Source: Dehalococcoidales bacterium
GTDB taxonomy: Bacteria; Chloroflexota; Dehalococcoidia; Dehalococcoidales; RBG-16-60-22
Assembly (NCBI GenBank): GCA_023135135.1
Contig: JAGLTT010000011.1
Coordinates: 1 to 12,256 of the forward strand
DNA length: 12,256 nucleotides
Direction: 5' to 3'
Made by a program: the position numbers and the translations under genes. The notes under the pieces were generated by a model. It saw only the letters and a program-made list of their open reading frames with translations, did not search any database and was not told the DNA's origin. This document shows, one piece after another, positions 5,065-12,256 of the stretch. Each line of letters opens with the position of its first letter. The stretch's first letter is position 1.

Positions 5065-7818
5065 ATGGTTACACCAACCAAAGATAAAAAGCCAGAAAAC
5101 AAGCCGGTAATAGGCATGTCGGTAAAGGGTAACCCGGAAATCTGGGATGACGAGTGGGTTAAGACGACCTGTGGTGGCTGCTACGGTCAGTGTACCATTC
5201 GCGCCCACCGGGTTAACGGGGTCATCGTGAAAATTAATGGTGAGCCTGACAACGACTTCGGCCCCCGGGGTGGTATATGCGCCAAGGGCGAAGCCATGAT
5301 ACAGGCCCTTTACGACCCCAACCGTTACAACTACCCGTTGAAAAGGACCAATCCCAAGAAAGGACTTTTTGAAGACCCCAAGTGGGAGCGTATTTCCTGG
5401 GACGAAGCCCTCGATGAGATTGCCAAGCGGCTCAAGAAAATCCGTGCGGAGAACCCCCATAAGCTCCTTCACGGCGGCACGCCCGGGCCGGGCAGCGGAC
5501 CGGACCTGCCCCTGGGCTTCGGCGTTTTCGGGGCTGTCTTCGGCACCAAGAACTGGTACGTCGGCGGCGCCGGACTTCACTGCGGCAGCGGTTCCCATAT
5601 GGGCGCCGGCCTCTACCATGCCTCGTGGTCTATCGTGCCCGACTTCAAGTACTGCAACTATGCCATTCAGATGGGTTCCAACAAGGGTACCGCCTCGGGA
5701 CACTCCATGGGATTTAATATGAGGCTCGCAGCCGATGCCCGTTCCCGGGGCATGAAGAATGTTGTCTTCGACCCCATCTGCAACTTCGGCGGAGGCAAGG
5801 CTACCGAGTGGGTGCCCATCCTCCCGGGTACGGATGGTCTTGTCGCCATGGCGATGGTCAATATCATCCTGAACGAGCTGGAGGTTTATGATGTCGAGTT
5901 TATAAAAATGAAGACCAACGGCCCCTACCTCATCGGGCCGGACGGCAAATATGTCCGTGATAAAGAGACCAACAAGCCTATGGTCTGGGATGCCAAGGAT
6001 AATAAGGCGAAGACCTTTAACGACCCCTCCATCGGCGATTTCGCCATCTTCGGTGAATACGAGGTCAACGGCGTCAAATGCCACCCTTCGTTCCAGCTTA
6101 TCAAGGACCATGTTAAGCAGTACACGCCGGAGGCGGCTGAGAAAGAAAGTACTGTTCCGGCCGCTACCGTCCGCCGTATCGCCCAGGAATGGGCTGATGC
6201 GGCTATGATAGGCGCCACCATTGAAATCGAGGGGGAGAAGCTTCCCTTCCGGCCGGTTTCGGCTGTCATGTTCCGCGGCGGGCAGGGACATACCAATTCG
6301 GCGCAGAGCTACTGTGCCATGTGCCTGCTCAACGGCATCGTCGGCGCCATGGACGTCCCCGGCGGGACTCTCGGCTGGCCGGCCTACGTCGAAGGGCACC
6401 CGGATACGGGGCGGTTCAGGGTGATACCTTACGCCTGCAAAGACGGTATGCTTACGGCGGGGACCTTCATGGAGCACCGGCCCTGGCCGATAGAAGATTC
6501 CCAGGTACCCTATACTTTTCTCATGAAGGAGCTGACACCGACGGCTTCGTTCTCTCCCCATCCGGTGACCTCCGACTTCGATAAGTACTGGGATAAGCTG
6601 GGTCGCCCTTACGAGATAGAGATGGCGATGATTTTCGGTGCTAATATGATTCGCAGTACCCAGAGTCGTGAAATAGCTGGGGAATTCTGGGGGAAAATAC
6701 CGTTCATCGTCACCTTTAATATCCTTCCCAACGAGTTCTGCGAGGGCTATGCCGATATCGTTCTCCCTGATTGCCACCCCCTGGAGGCTTACTGTCTTTT
6801 TGGGACGCATGGCCCCTTCTTCAACCACCCTATCGGCATGGAGGGCTGGAACTTCCCGATACGCCAGCCCGTTGTTCAGCCCCAGTACGAGCGGCGGAAC
6901 AAGCTGGAGGTCCTCTGGGACCTGGCCGACAGGCTGGACATGAGAGCAGAAATGAACAACTACTACAACGTCTATTTCACCAGCTTCGGCGGCGAGGCGC
7001 TGATTGGCGGCGACATAGACAGCATCAGGCATCTGGGTGATATCGACCCGAAGAAGGTAGTCCAGCTCATAGGACCCGATGAGAAGATTACCTATGCCGA
7101 GATGACGGACCGCGCTTTGAAATTCTACTTCGGCGATGAACACGGCCTGGAGTACGTCTCGGAGCACGGCTCGGTTAACTGGCCCAAGAAACCCAAGGAG
7201 GCTTACTGGCGCTGGTACGTTGATGTCAGAATACCTATCTACATGGAGCACATCGCCGAACTCAGGGAAGATGTCATGAAGAATGCCGAGAAGGCGGGTA
7301 TAGAGCTCGACTGGGAGCAGTTTACCCCTCTTATCAGTTACTTCCCCCCGCAGGTAGGTAAGGAGCTTTCCGGAGAATATGACCTCTACTGCTTCTCCTA
7401 CCGCGATATCCTTCACAACGGCACCTACACCATGGAGATGCCCTGGCTCGACGAGGTCAGCCGGCTCAATCCCTACACCTACAATATCACCATGAACACG
7501 GCTATGGCCGAGAAGAAGGGACTGAAAGACGGAGACCTTATCTGCCTTGAGTCACCTTACGGGCGGAAGACCACCGGCACCCTCAAGACAATGCAGGGCC
7601 AGCACCCCCAGACGGTAGCGATATCCGCCTGCTCCGGCGCCTGGGCAAAGGGTGCCCCGATTGCCTACGGCAAGGGCACCAACTTCAATATTCTACTGGA
7701 ATCAGACTTCAAACATGCCTGCCCGGTATCCTGGAGCCAGGAGACTGCGGCTACCGTCAAGGTCTATAAGATTGACCACAGAATAGAATTCGATGGAGCA
7801 GGAGGTGACAAGTTATGA
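5065..7818 (+). CDS. Molybdopterin oxidoreductase catalytic subunit, DMSO-reductase family (PadB-like, phenylacetyl-CoA:acceptor oxidoreductase candidate)
   Basis: A 917-residue (about 100 kDa) large subunit carrying bis-pyranopterin molybdenum or tungsten. Domains in order: N-terminal [4Fe-4S] motif C36-x2-C39-x3-C43-x28-C72 followed by AKG; central molybdopterin domain with FDPICN (235-240) and LPGTDGLVAMAM (253-264); C-terminal pterin-binding barrel from about residue 780. The metal-ligand region is probably LHCGSGSH (171-178), making C173 a candidate ligand; this is tentative. There is no twin-arginine signal, and an in-frame TGA at 5041-5043 rules out an N-terminal extension, so the enzyme should stay in the cytoplasm. 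It is followed with a 4-base overlap by the Fe-S subunit and then the membrane subunit. With a CoA ligase and a 2-oxoacid oxidoreductase alongside, oxidation of phenylacetyl-CoA to phenylglyoxylate is the best-fitting role. Family certain; reaction inferred. Confidence 0.9.
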   Translation: MVTPTKDKKPENKPVIGMSVKGNPEIWDDEWVKTTCGGCYGQCTIRAHRVNGVIVKINGEPDNDFGPRGGICAKGEAMIQALYDPNRYNYPLKRTNPKKGLFEDPKWERISWDEALDEIAKRLKKIRAENPHKLLHGGTPGPGSGPDLPLGFGVFGAVFGTKNWYVGGAGLHCGSGSHMGAGLYHASWSIVPDFKYCNYAIQMGSNKGTASGHSMGFNMRLAADARSRGMKNVVFDPICNFGGGKATEWVPILPGTDGLVAMAMVNIILNELEVYDVEFIKMKTNGPYLIGPDGKYVRDKETNKPMVWDAKDNKAKTFNDPSIGDFAIFGEYEVNGVKCHPSFQLIKDHVKQYTPEAAEKESTVPAATVRRIAQEWADAAMIGATIEIEGEKLPFRPVSAVMFRGGQGHTNSAQSYCAMCLLNGIVGAMDVPGGTLGWPAYVEGHPDTGRFRVIPYACKDGMLTAGTFMEHRPWPIEDSQVPYTFLMKELTPTASFSPHPVTSDFDKYWDKLGRPYEIEMAMIFGANMIRSTQSREIAGEFWGKIPFIVTFNILPNEFCEGYADIVLPDCHPLEAYCLFGTHGPFFNHPIGMEGWNFPIRQPVVQPQYERRNKLEVLWDLADRLDMRAEMNNYYNVYFTSFGGEALIGGDIDSIRHLGDIDPKKVVQLIGPDEKITYAEMTDRALKFYFGDEHGLEYVSEHGSVNWPKKPKEAYWRWYVDVRIPIYMEHIAELREDVMKNAEKAGIELDWEQFTPLISYFPPQVGKELSGEYDLYCFSYRDILHNGTYTMEMPWLDEVSRLNPYTYNITMNTAMAEKKGLKDGDLICLESPYGRKTTGTLKTMQGQHPQTVAISACSGAWAKGAPIAYGKGTNFNILLESDFKHACPVSWSQETAATVKVYKIDHRIEFDGAGGDKL

Positions 7819-8462
7819 GATGGGGAATGGCGATAGAACTAAAAAGATGCGTCGGCTGCTATGAATGTGTCCTCGCCTGTAAGGCGGAACACTTCCTGCC
7901 GCCCGATATTTTCTGGAACAGGGTACTGATAGGCGAAACCGGCAAATATCCCACTGTAACCAAGCTCATTTATAACGTACGCTGCAATCAATGTGCGGAC
8001 CCGGCCTGTGTCAAGGTTTGCCCGACAGGCGCCACGCAGCAGCGCGAAGACGGCATTGTCTGGGTCGACGAGGATAAATGCGTCGGTTGCCGGTACTGCA
8101 TGATTGCCTGTCCCTATCAGATGCGGATGATGTATGAAGATGAGAATGCGCAGTATTTCCCGGGTCAGGAGCTGACCGAGCACGAGAAGATAGGAAAAGA
8201 GCTTTATCCCCACCAGCCGGGTGTCGTGCAGAAATGCGTCTTCTGCAAGGAGAGAATCGATGCCGGTATTGAGGCGGGACTGACGCCCGGTGTCGACCGC
8301 GAAGCGACCCCCGCCTGTGTTATCAGCTGCCCGACGAAAGCGATACACTTCGGCGACCTGGATGACCCCAATAGCGAGATTAACCGGATAATCAAGGAAA
8401 AGCACGGTCATCCTTTCCATCCTGAGTTTGACACGGACCCGTCGATTTACTACATCGACTAA
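7815..8462 (+). CDS. Four-cluster [4Fe-4S] electron-transfer subunit of the molybdoenzyme (PadC-like)
   Basis: A 215-residue DmsB/NrfC/PsrB-type protein that wires the molybdenum subunit to the membrane subunit. All 16 ligands for four [4Fe-4S] clusters are present: C12, C15, C18, C22; C57, C60, C65, C69; C89, C92, C95, C99; and C141, C144, C168, C172. No cluster motif has been converted to a 3Fe type. It has no signal peptide, matching the cytoplasmic prediction for the large subunit. The ATG overlaps the preceding TGA (ATGA), with GGAGGT at 7801-7806 as ribosome site, so expression is coupled. Length is typical for this family. Function as an electron relay is secure; the Pad assignment depends on the cluster. 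Confidence 0.93.
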   Translation: MRWGMAIELKRCVGCYECVLACKAEHFLPPDIFWNRVLIGETGKYPTVTKLIYNVRCNQCADPACVKVCPTGATQQREDGIVWVDEDKCVGCRYCMIACPYQMRMMYEDENAQYFPGQELTEHEKIGKELYPHQPGVVQKCVFCKERIDAGIEAGLTPGVDREATPACVISCPTKAIHFGDLDDPNSEINRIIKEKHGHPFHPEFDTDPSIYYID

Positions 8463-8491
8463 CCGAGAAATTAAAGGGGAGGCATACGGAA

Positions 8492-9373
8492 ATGAGTCAG
8501 ATAAAACCATATGATTTCATGGTGAAGTACCAGCAACAGAAAGACTGGATAGACGGCCGGGGTAACTTCATCGCGTTTGCGTTTTTCCTGGGGGGTATCA
8601 GCGGCGGCCTGTATTTGGCAGCGGCCTACTTCGATAGCCTGTTAGGCATGTTCGTGGCCTGGCTGCTCTCCCTGCTGATGGGTGTGTCCTATATGGCGCA
8701 CCTGAGCCACCCGTTCCGGTCCTGGCGGATGTTTATGAAACCGGGCACTTCCTGGATAGCTCGCGGCTTTATATTCATAATGCTATTTATCGGTTTGACT
8801 ACGATACAGCTTATCCTGTCCCAGTGGGTCCCGGAGGCAACCGGCGCCATAACCGTGTTGAAGGTGCTCGCCGGGATATTCGCCTTCGCCCAGTCCATCT
8901 ATACCGGCTTCGCCGTCAGCTATGTCAGTGCCATCAAGGTATGGAACTCGGCGATTGTGCCGATCCTTTTCGTTACCTGCGGTCTCTCCGGTGGCCTGGC
9001 CATACTCCTGGCTATCACCATGGGCGGCGACCATGCCCAGCTGGTGATGCTTGAGAACGTTATTCGTGTCGTGCTGATAGCCTTGGCCATTATCATCGGC
9101 GTGTACCTCTGGAATACCACCTACAGCAGCACGGCGGCAAGCGATGCTGTCAAGCGGCTCATCGGAGGCAGTCTTGCCCTGCTCTTCTGGATCGGCGTTT
9201 TCCTGTTCGGCATAGCCATACCGATTATTATCTCCATCACCAGCTATTTTGCCGGGGAGGCTTCGTCCGGACTGCTGATTACCGCTATAGTTAGCGAGAT
9301 AATCGGCGGCCTGGCGTTAAGATTCGCCATACTGAAAGCGGGAATGTACACGCCGCTCCTGCCGGCCGAATAG
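8492..9373 (+). CDS. NrfD/PsrC-type membrane subunit (PadD-like quinone-reactive anchor)
   Basis: A 293-residue hydrophobic protein with eight predicted transmembrane helices at about 25-47, 50-71, 90-109, 119-143, 154-177, 184-207, 222-250 and 260-282, the usual NrfD fold and near its usual length of about 300. NrfD-type subunits anchor Mo/Fe-S complexes and exchange electrons with the quinone pool without haem; no haem-ligand pattern is evident here. The short hydrophilic N terminus (about 24 residues) has no cleavable signal. The start is supported by GGGGAGG (8476-8482). It is the third gene of the molybdoenzyme set, 29 bp after the Fe-S subunit, and is followed by a strong terminator. 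Predicted role: attach the cytoplasmic Mo/Fe-S subunits to the membrane and pass electrons to menaquinone or ubiquinone. Confidence 0.9.
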   Translation: MSQIKPYDFMVKYQQQKDWIDGRGNFIAFAFFLGGISGGLYLAAAYFDSLLGMFVAWLLSLLMGVSYMAHLSHPFRSWRMFMKPGTSWIARGFIFIMLFIGLTTIQLILSQWVPEATGAITVLKVLAGIFAFAQSIYTGFAVSYVSAIKVWNSAIVPILFVTCGLSGGLAILLAITMGGDHAQLVMLENVIRVVLIALAIIIGVYLWNTTYSSTAASDAVKRLIGGSLALLFWIGVFLFGIAIPIIISITSYFAGEASSGLLITAIVSEIIGGLALRFAILKAGMYTPLLPAE

Positions 9374-9402
9374 TAGCTGAAAGGAAACTAGGAATATCTG
9401 GG

Positions 9403-9447
9403 GGACCACCGTGGCGGTATCTGCCGCCCGGTGGTTCTCTTTGTTTT
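9403..9447 (+). terminator. Rho-independent terminator of the molybdoenzyme operon
   Basis: ACCACCG pairs with CGGTGGT and, after a one-base bulge, GGCGG pairs with CCGCC around a TATCTG loop. This gives a 12-bp GC-rich stem, followed by TCTCTTTGTTTT. It lies 29 bp after the NrfD stop and separates the catabolic genes from the housekeeping pair downstream. Confidence 0.85.
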
Positions 9448-9476
9448 GGTATTCGCTTCGCCTGTTGGGGTATAAT
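9446..9476 (+). promoter_or_regulatory. Promoter for the DUF72-recN pair
   Basis: A perfect TATAAT (9471-9476) stands about 28 bp before the ATG at 9504. The best -35 is the poor TTGGTA (9446-9451, 19-bp spacer), so the box assignment is uncertain. Initiation near 9483 would leave a short leader containing the GGGGAGGGGG ribosome site (9491-9500). Its position just after the terminator fits a fresh transcription start. Confidence 0.5.
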
Positions 9477-9503
9477 TATTTCAAAGTCTGGGGGAGGGGG
9501 ATA

Positions 9504-10385
9504 ATGCCCTCTGAAGCTGATATCTACATCGGTACATCGGGCTGGTCTTACCCTAAAGGTGAGGGCACCTGGAAAGGCTATTTCTACCCCGCCGGTAAGA
9601 TAAACGAGCTGGAATATTACAGCCAGTTCTTCAATACGGTTGAAATCAATAGCTCATTCTATCGCCCGCCCGCTACCGCCTACGTGGATAACTGGGCGCG
9701 GCGCACCCCGGAAGGATTTCTGTTCGCGGTCAAGCTGTGGCAGAAGTTCACCCACCCTAAAATGTATAAAGAGGCTTACGGGGAAGAGGCGGTTATTTCA
9801 CAGCGAGATGTTGACGAATTTAACCGCAGCCTGGAACCGCTCGTCAAGCACGGCAAGCTCGGGGCTTTGCTGGCGCAGTTCCCGCCCAGCTTTAAAAACG
9901 ATGGTTATAGCCAACAGCTTATCGACGCAATAAATAAGGCCTTCCCCACGTGCCCGCTCGCGGTGGAGCTGCGGCACCGCAGCTGGAGCGATGATGACGC
10001 CATTGAGAAATTTCTCCGGGAAAATAAAATAACCTGGGTGCAGATTGACGAACCGAAGTTTCAGTCCTCGGTAGCTTCAGAAGTGCCCGTGACGGCGGAT
10101 ACCGCCTACTTCCGCTTTCACGGCCGGAATGCCAAAGACTGGTGGACGGGCGATAGTGAAACGCGTTACCGGTATCTCTATTCTCCCGAGGAAATCACCG
10201 GACTGGCTGAAAGGGTAAAAGCCACCGGGGAAAAAGTGAAGACGCTCTTCGCATTTTTGAATAACCACTGGCAGGCTTACGCACCCCGTAACGCCAACGA
10301 CCTTAAAAAGTCTTTACAACTGCCATTCCAGAAGATACCGGTGAATCTGGAATTTTCTGTAGAGAAACGTGAAGCCGATGAATAA
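9504..10385 (+). CDS. DUF72 (YecE-like) family protein
   Basis: A 293-residue protein of the DUF72/YecE family, a TIM-barrel-like fold of unknown biochemical role. Recognisable features: N-terminal IYIGTSGWSYP (7-17), WKGYFYP, the segment FNTVEINSSFYRPP (about 43-56), FAVKLWQKFTHPK, LLAQFPPSF, AVELRHRSW, and the C-terminal YFRFHGR and LFAFLNNHW motifs. The frame is open back to 9411, but that extension would run through the terminator and promoter. ATG 9504 has a strong GGGGAGGGGG site and places the family N terminus correctly. It precedes recN by 11 bp and is probably cotranscribed with it. The family is often found near DNA-metabolism genes, but no function is assigned. Confidence 0.9.
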   Translation: MPSEADIYIGTSGWSYPKGEGTWKGYFYPAGKINELEYYSQFFNTVEINSSFYRPPATAYVDNWARRTPEGFLFAVKLWQKFTHPKMYKEAYGEEAVISQRDVDEFNRSLEPLVKHGKLGALLAQFPPSFKNDGYSQQLIDAINKAFPTCPLAVELRHRSWSDDDAIEKFLRENKITWVQIDEPKFQSSVASEVPVTADTAYFRFHGRNAKDWWTGDSETRYRYLYSPEEITGLAERVKATGEKVKTLFAFLNNHWQAYAPRNANDLKKSLQLPFQKIPVNLEFSVEKREADE

Positions 10386-10396
10386 GGAAGTAAAAC

Positions 10397-12145
10397 ATGC
10401 TGGATGAACTGACCGTCAAGGGGTTCGGCATCATCGAGGCGATAAACTGGAAGCCCTCCGCAGGGCTGAACGTGATTACCGGGGAGACCGGCGCCGGTAA
10501 ATCGCTGGTAGTGGATGCCGTGGAAGCCCTCCTGTCCGGCCAGGTACAGGAAGAAGATATCCGTCACGGCTCGGACGAAGCCCGCGTTGAAGGCGTTTTC
10601 CGTATAGCTCAAAACGATAGGGAGAAAACACTCCGGGAGATGCTTGCGGAAAAGGGTCTTGAGGCCGACGACGATGCCCTCCTCCTCACCTGCGATTTTC
10701 GCCGGCAGGGACGCACCACGCCGCGGGTAAACCGGCAGGCGGTATCGCGCTCTCTGCTGCGGGATATCGGCGCGGCCCTGGTTGATATCCACGGTCAGAG
10801 CGAACACCTTTCTCTACTGAATAAAGACCGGCACCTGGACTTTCTGGATGCCTGCGCCCATACCCTGGGGCTCAGACACGATTTCGGCGTCATGGCTGCG
10901 GAACTTCATCAAATAGAACGTGACATTAAGGCGCTGTCCCGCGACGAACAGGAACTGGCCCGGCAGAAGGAGCTGCTCGCTTTTCAGATTGATGAAATTG
11001 AGAAGGCGGAACTGCGGGAAGGAGAAGACGAAGAACTCGAAAAGGAGCTGACTCTCCTGACCTCCGCGGAAAAGCTGAAATCGGCTTCTTATGAAATTTA
11101 CCGGATAATCTACGGCGACGATAGCGTCTCCGCGTCGTCCTCGGCGGTGGACAAGGTCAACGAGGCCCTCCCCGTGCTCAAGAATGCCGTCGAGGCCGAC
11201 CCCTCTCTGCAGACAAAGCTCGGCTATCTCGAGGAGATGTTGCACGGACTCGAAGAACTGGCGCGCGAGGTCCGCTCCTACGGCGATAATCTCAATTATG
11301 ACCCGTCGCGCCTCGAGGAAGTTCAAAACAGGCTGGAACTCCTCCGGAGTCTCAAGAGGAAGTACGGGGGCTCTATCCGGGCCGTGCTGGACTACCTTGC
11401 CAAAGCCGGGGCGGAACTGGAAGGGCTGACTTCCTCCGGCGAGCGGCGCGAGCAGCTTGAAGAAAAAAGGGAGCAGCTTAAAAAGGAGATGGGCGAACTT
11501 GCTTCCCGACTGTCCGGGCAGCGTACGCAGGCGGCGCAGGAGCTAGCCGCGGCGGTGATAAAAGAGCTTGCCGACCTGTCTATGGCGCAGGTGGAATTCG
11601 ATATATCTATCACGCAGGAGGTCGCCCCGGAAGGAATACCTTTTCCCGATGGCGAATGTTATCAGTTCGACGCCACCGGTGTTGACGACGTAGCATTTGT
11701 CGCGTCGACGAATCCCGGCGAGCCCATGAAACCCCTGGACAGGATTGCCTCTACCGGTGAAGTATCACGTTTCATGCTGGCCCTTAAGAGTGCCCTGGCT
11801 GAAGCGGATACGATTCCGGTGCTTATTTTCGATGAAATAGATATCGGCGTCGGCGGGCGGAGCGGTGAAGTCATCGGCAGGAAGCTCTGGAACCTCTCCC
11901 GCAGCCACCAGGTAATCTGCGTGACCCACCTGCCCCAGATAGCCGCCTTCGCCGATGCCCACTTCAACGTCAGTAAAAAGACCGCGGGCGACCGCACCGT
12001 CAGCACGCTGGAAGCCCTTCAGGGCGATTCGCGCCTGAACGAGCTGGCCGTGATGATTGGCGGGCCCCGCTATACGGCTACCGCCCTCAAGGCCGCCGGG
12101 GAGCTAATGGAAAAAGCCGAAGCCTGGAAAAAGGGTCAGACTTAA
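10397..12145 (+). CDS. recN: DNA repair protein RecN
   Basis: A 582-residue SMC-like ATPase that acts at double-strand breaks in recombinational repair, slightly longer than the usual 550-570. Walker A is GETGAGKS (29-36), preceded by the typical N-terminal beta strands (LTVKGFGIIE). The HGQSEH motif (132-137) is a RecN hallmark (usually HGQHEH). Long charged helices at about 150-370 form the two arms of a short coiled coil. Walker B is VLIFDEID (475-482), followed by IGVGGRSG, and the H-loop motif CVTHLPQ lies at about 508-514. The ATG is 11 bp after the DUF72 stop, with AAGGAAG upstream, and a strong terminator follows. All ATPase motifs are intact, so a functional protein is expected. Confidence 0.97.
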   Translation: MLDELTVKGFGIIEAINWKPSAGLNVITGETGAGKSLVVDAVEALLSGQVQEEDIRHGSDEARVEGVFRIAQNDREKTLREMLAEKGLEADDDALLLTCDFRRQGRTTPRVNRQAVSRSLLRDIGAALVDIHGQSEHLSLLNKDRHLDFLDACAHTLGLRHDFGVMAAELHQIERDIKALSRDEQELARQKELLAFQIDEIEKAELREGEDEELEKELTLLTSAEKLKSASYEIYRIIYGDDSVSASSSAVDKVNEALPVLKNAVEADPSLQTKLGYLEEMLHGLEELAREVRSYGDNLNYDPSRLEEVQNRLELLRSLKRKYGGSIRAVLDYLAKAGAELEGLTSSGERREQLEEKREQLKKEMGELASRLSGQRTQAAQELAAAVIKELADLSMAQVEFDISITQEVAPEGIPFPDGECYQFDATGVDDVAFVASTNPGEPMKPLDRIASTGEVSRFMLALKSALAEADTIPVLIFDEIDIGVGGRSGEVIGRKLWNLSRSHQVICVTHLPQIAAFADAHFNVSKKTAGDRTVSTLEALQGDSRLNELAVMIGGPRYTATALKAAGELMEKAEAWKKGQT

Positions 12146-12150
12146 ACAAG

Positions 12151-12179
12151 AAGAGGGGGCATTGCCCCCTCTTTATTTT
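12151..12179 (+). terminator. Rho-independent terminator of recN
   Basis: AAGAGGGGGC (12151-12160) and GCCCCCTCTT (12164-12173) form a perfect 10-bp stem with an ATT loop, followed by TTTATTTT. It begins five bases after the recN stop codon. Confidence 0.92.
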
Positions 12180-12182
12180 CTT

Positions 12183-12207
12183 CCCCCTCCCTTCCCAAGG
12201 GAGGGGG
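12183..12207. repeat. C-rich 11-bp palindrome, possible dispersed repeat
   Basis: CCCCCTCCCTT (12183-12193) and AAGGGAGGGGG (12197-12207) are perfect inverted arms around CCC. It lies four bases past the recN terminator tail and lacks a T-run on the plus side. It could terminate a convergent transcript from outside the window or be a copy of a genome-wide palindromic element. The remaining bases to 12256 hold nothing I can identify. Confidence 0.4.
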
Positions 12208-12256
12208 TTCACCCAGAAGGGGCGGGTTGTAAAAAATACAGCTTATGCAGGTATTA

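Noticed and set aside
5044..7416. A 790-codon open frame on the minus strand
   Set aside because: It lies opposite the molybdoenzyme gene, has no recognisable domain, and its translation is low-complexity. The plus-strand frame has every family motif. The antisense frame is a by-product of codon use in a GC-rich gene.
7839..8510. A 223-codon minus-strand frame opposite the Fe-S subunit
   Set aside because: The plus-strand product has all 16 cluster cysteines. The antisense frame has no recognisable features.
9411..9503. GTG start at 9411 for the DUF72 gene
   Set aside because: This extension overlaps the terminator stem and the TATAAT promoter and is not family-like. ATG 9504 has a strong ribosome site.
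1..12256. Mobile elements, CRISPR arrays, tRNA or rRNA genes, defence systems
   Set aside because: I found no transposase or integrase motifs, no regularly spaced repeats and no structured RNA gene. Gene content is metabolic plus housekeeping.

Overview
The window looks like chromosomal DNA of a strictly anaerobic bacterium with moderately high GC. It has ten genes on two sides of one strong terminator. The lineage cannot be fixed from sequence alone. A Chloroflexota/Dehalococcoidia-type genome is my guess, based on general composition and the C-rich palindromes after recN. No rRNA, tRNA, CRISPR array, insertion sequence or phage gene was seen.

Region 1 (1-9447) reads as one catabolic module. 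A phenylacetate-CoA ligase family gene lies on the minus strand at 1-1112 and is cut off by the window edge. It is transcribed away from a MarR-family regulator (1351-1845), and the AT-rich spacer between them (1113-1350) holds a promoter and several dyads. Downstream of the regulator, four tightly packed genes (1925-4883) encode the gamma, delta, alpha and beta subunits of a thiamine-diphosphate 2-oxoacid:ferredoxin oxidoreductase. After a 181-bp gap with its own likely promoter, three genes (5065-9373) encode a DMSO-reductase-family molybdopterin catalytic subunit, a four-cluster [4Fe-4S] electron-transfer subunit and an eight-helix NrfD-type membrane subunit. A rho-independent terminator (9403-9447) closes the block.

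The combination matches the logic of the anaerobic phenylacetate/phenylalanine (Pad) route: ligase makes phenylacetyl-CoA; a membrane-bound Mo/Fe-S enzyme (PadBCD type) oxidises the alpha carbon to phenylglyoxylate and passes electrons to quinone; a 2-oxoacid oxidoreductase (PadEFGI type) decarboxylates phenylglyoxylate to benzoyl-CoA. The Mo subunit has no Tat signal and cannot be extended upstream, which fits a cytoplasmic CoA-thioester substrate. No flavin/NADH subunit (PadH type) is present, so ferredoxin is the likely acceptor of the last step. The substrate assignment is inference from gene content; a hydroxylated or indolic arylacetate, or an unrelated 2-oxoacid, remains possible.

Region 2 (9448-12256) is housekeeping: a DUF72/YecE-like gene (9504-10385) and the DNA-repair gene recN (10397-12145), probably one transcript from a TATAAT promoter. 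It ends in a 10-bp terminator hairpin, followed at once by a second, C-rich 11-bp palindrome that may be a dispersed repeat.
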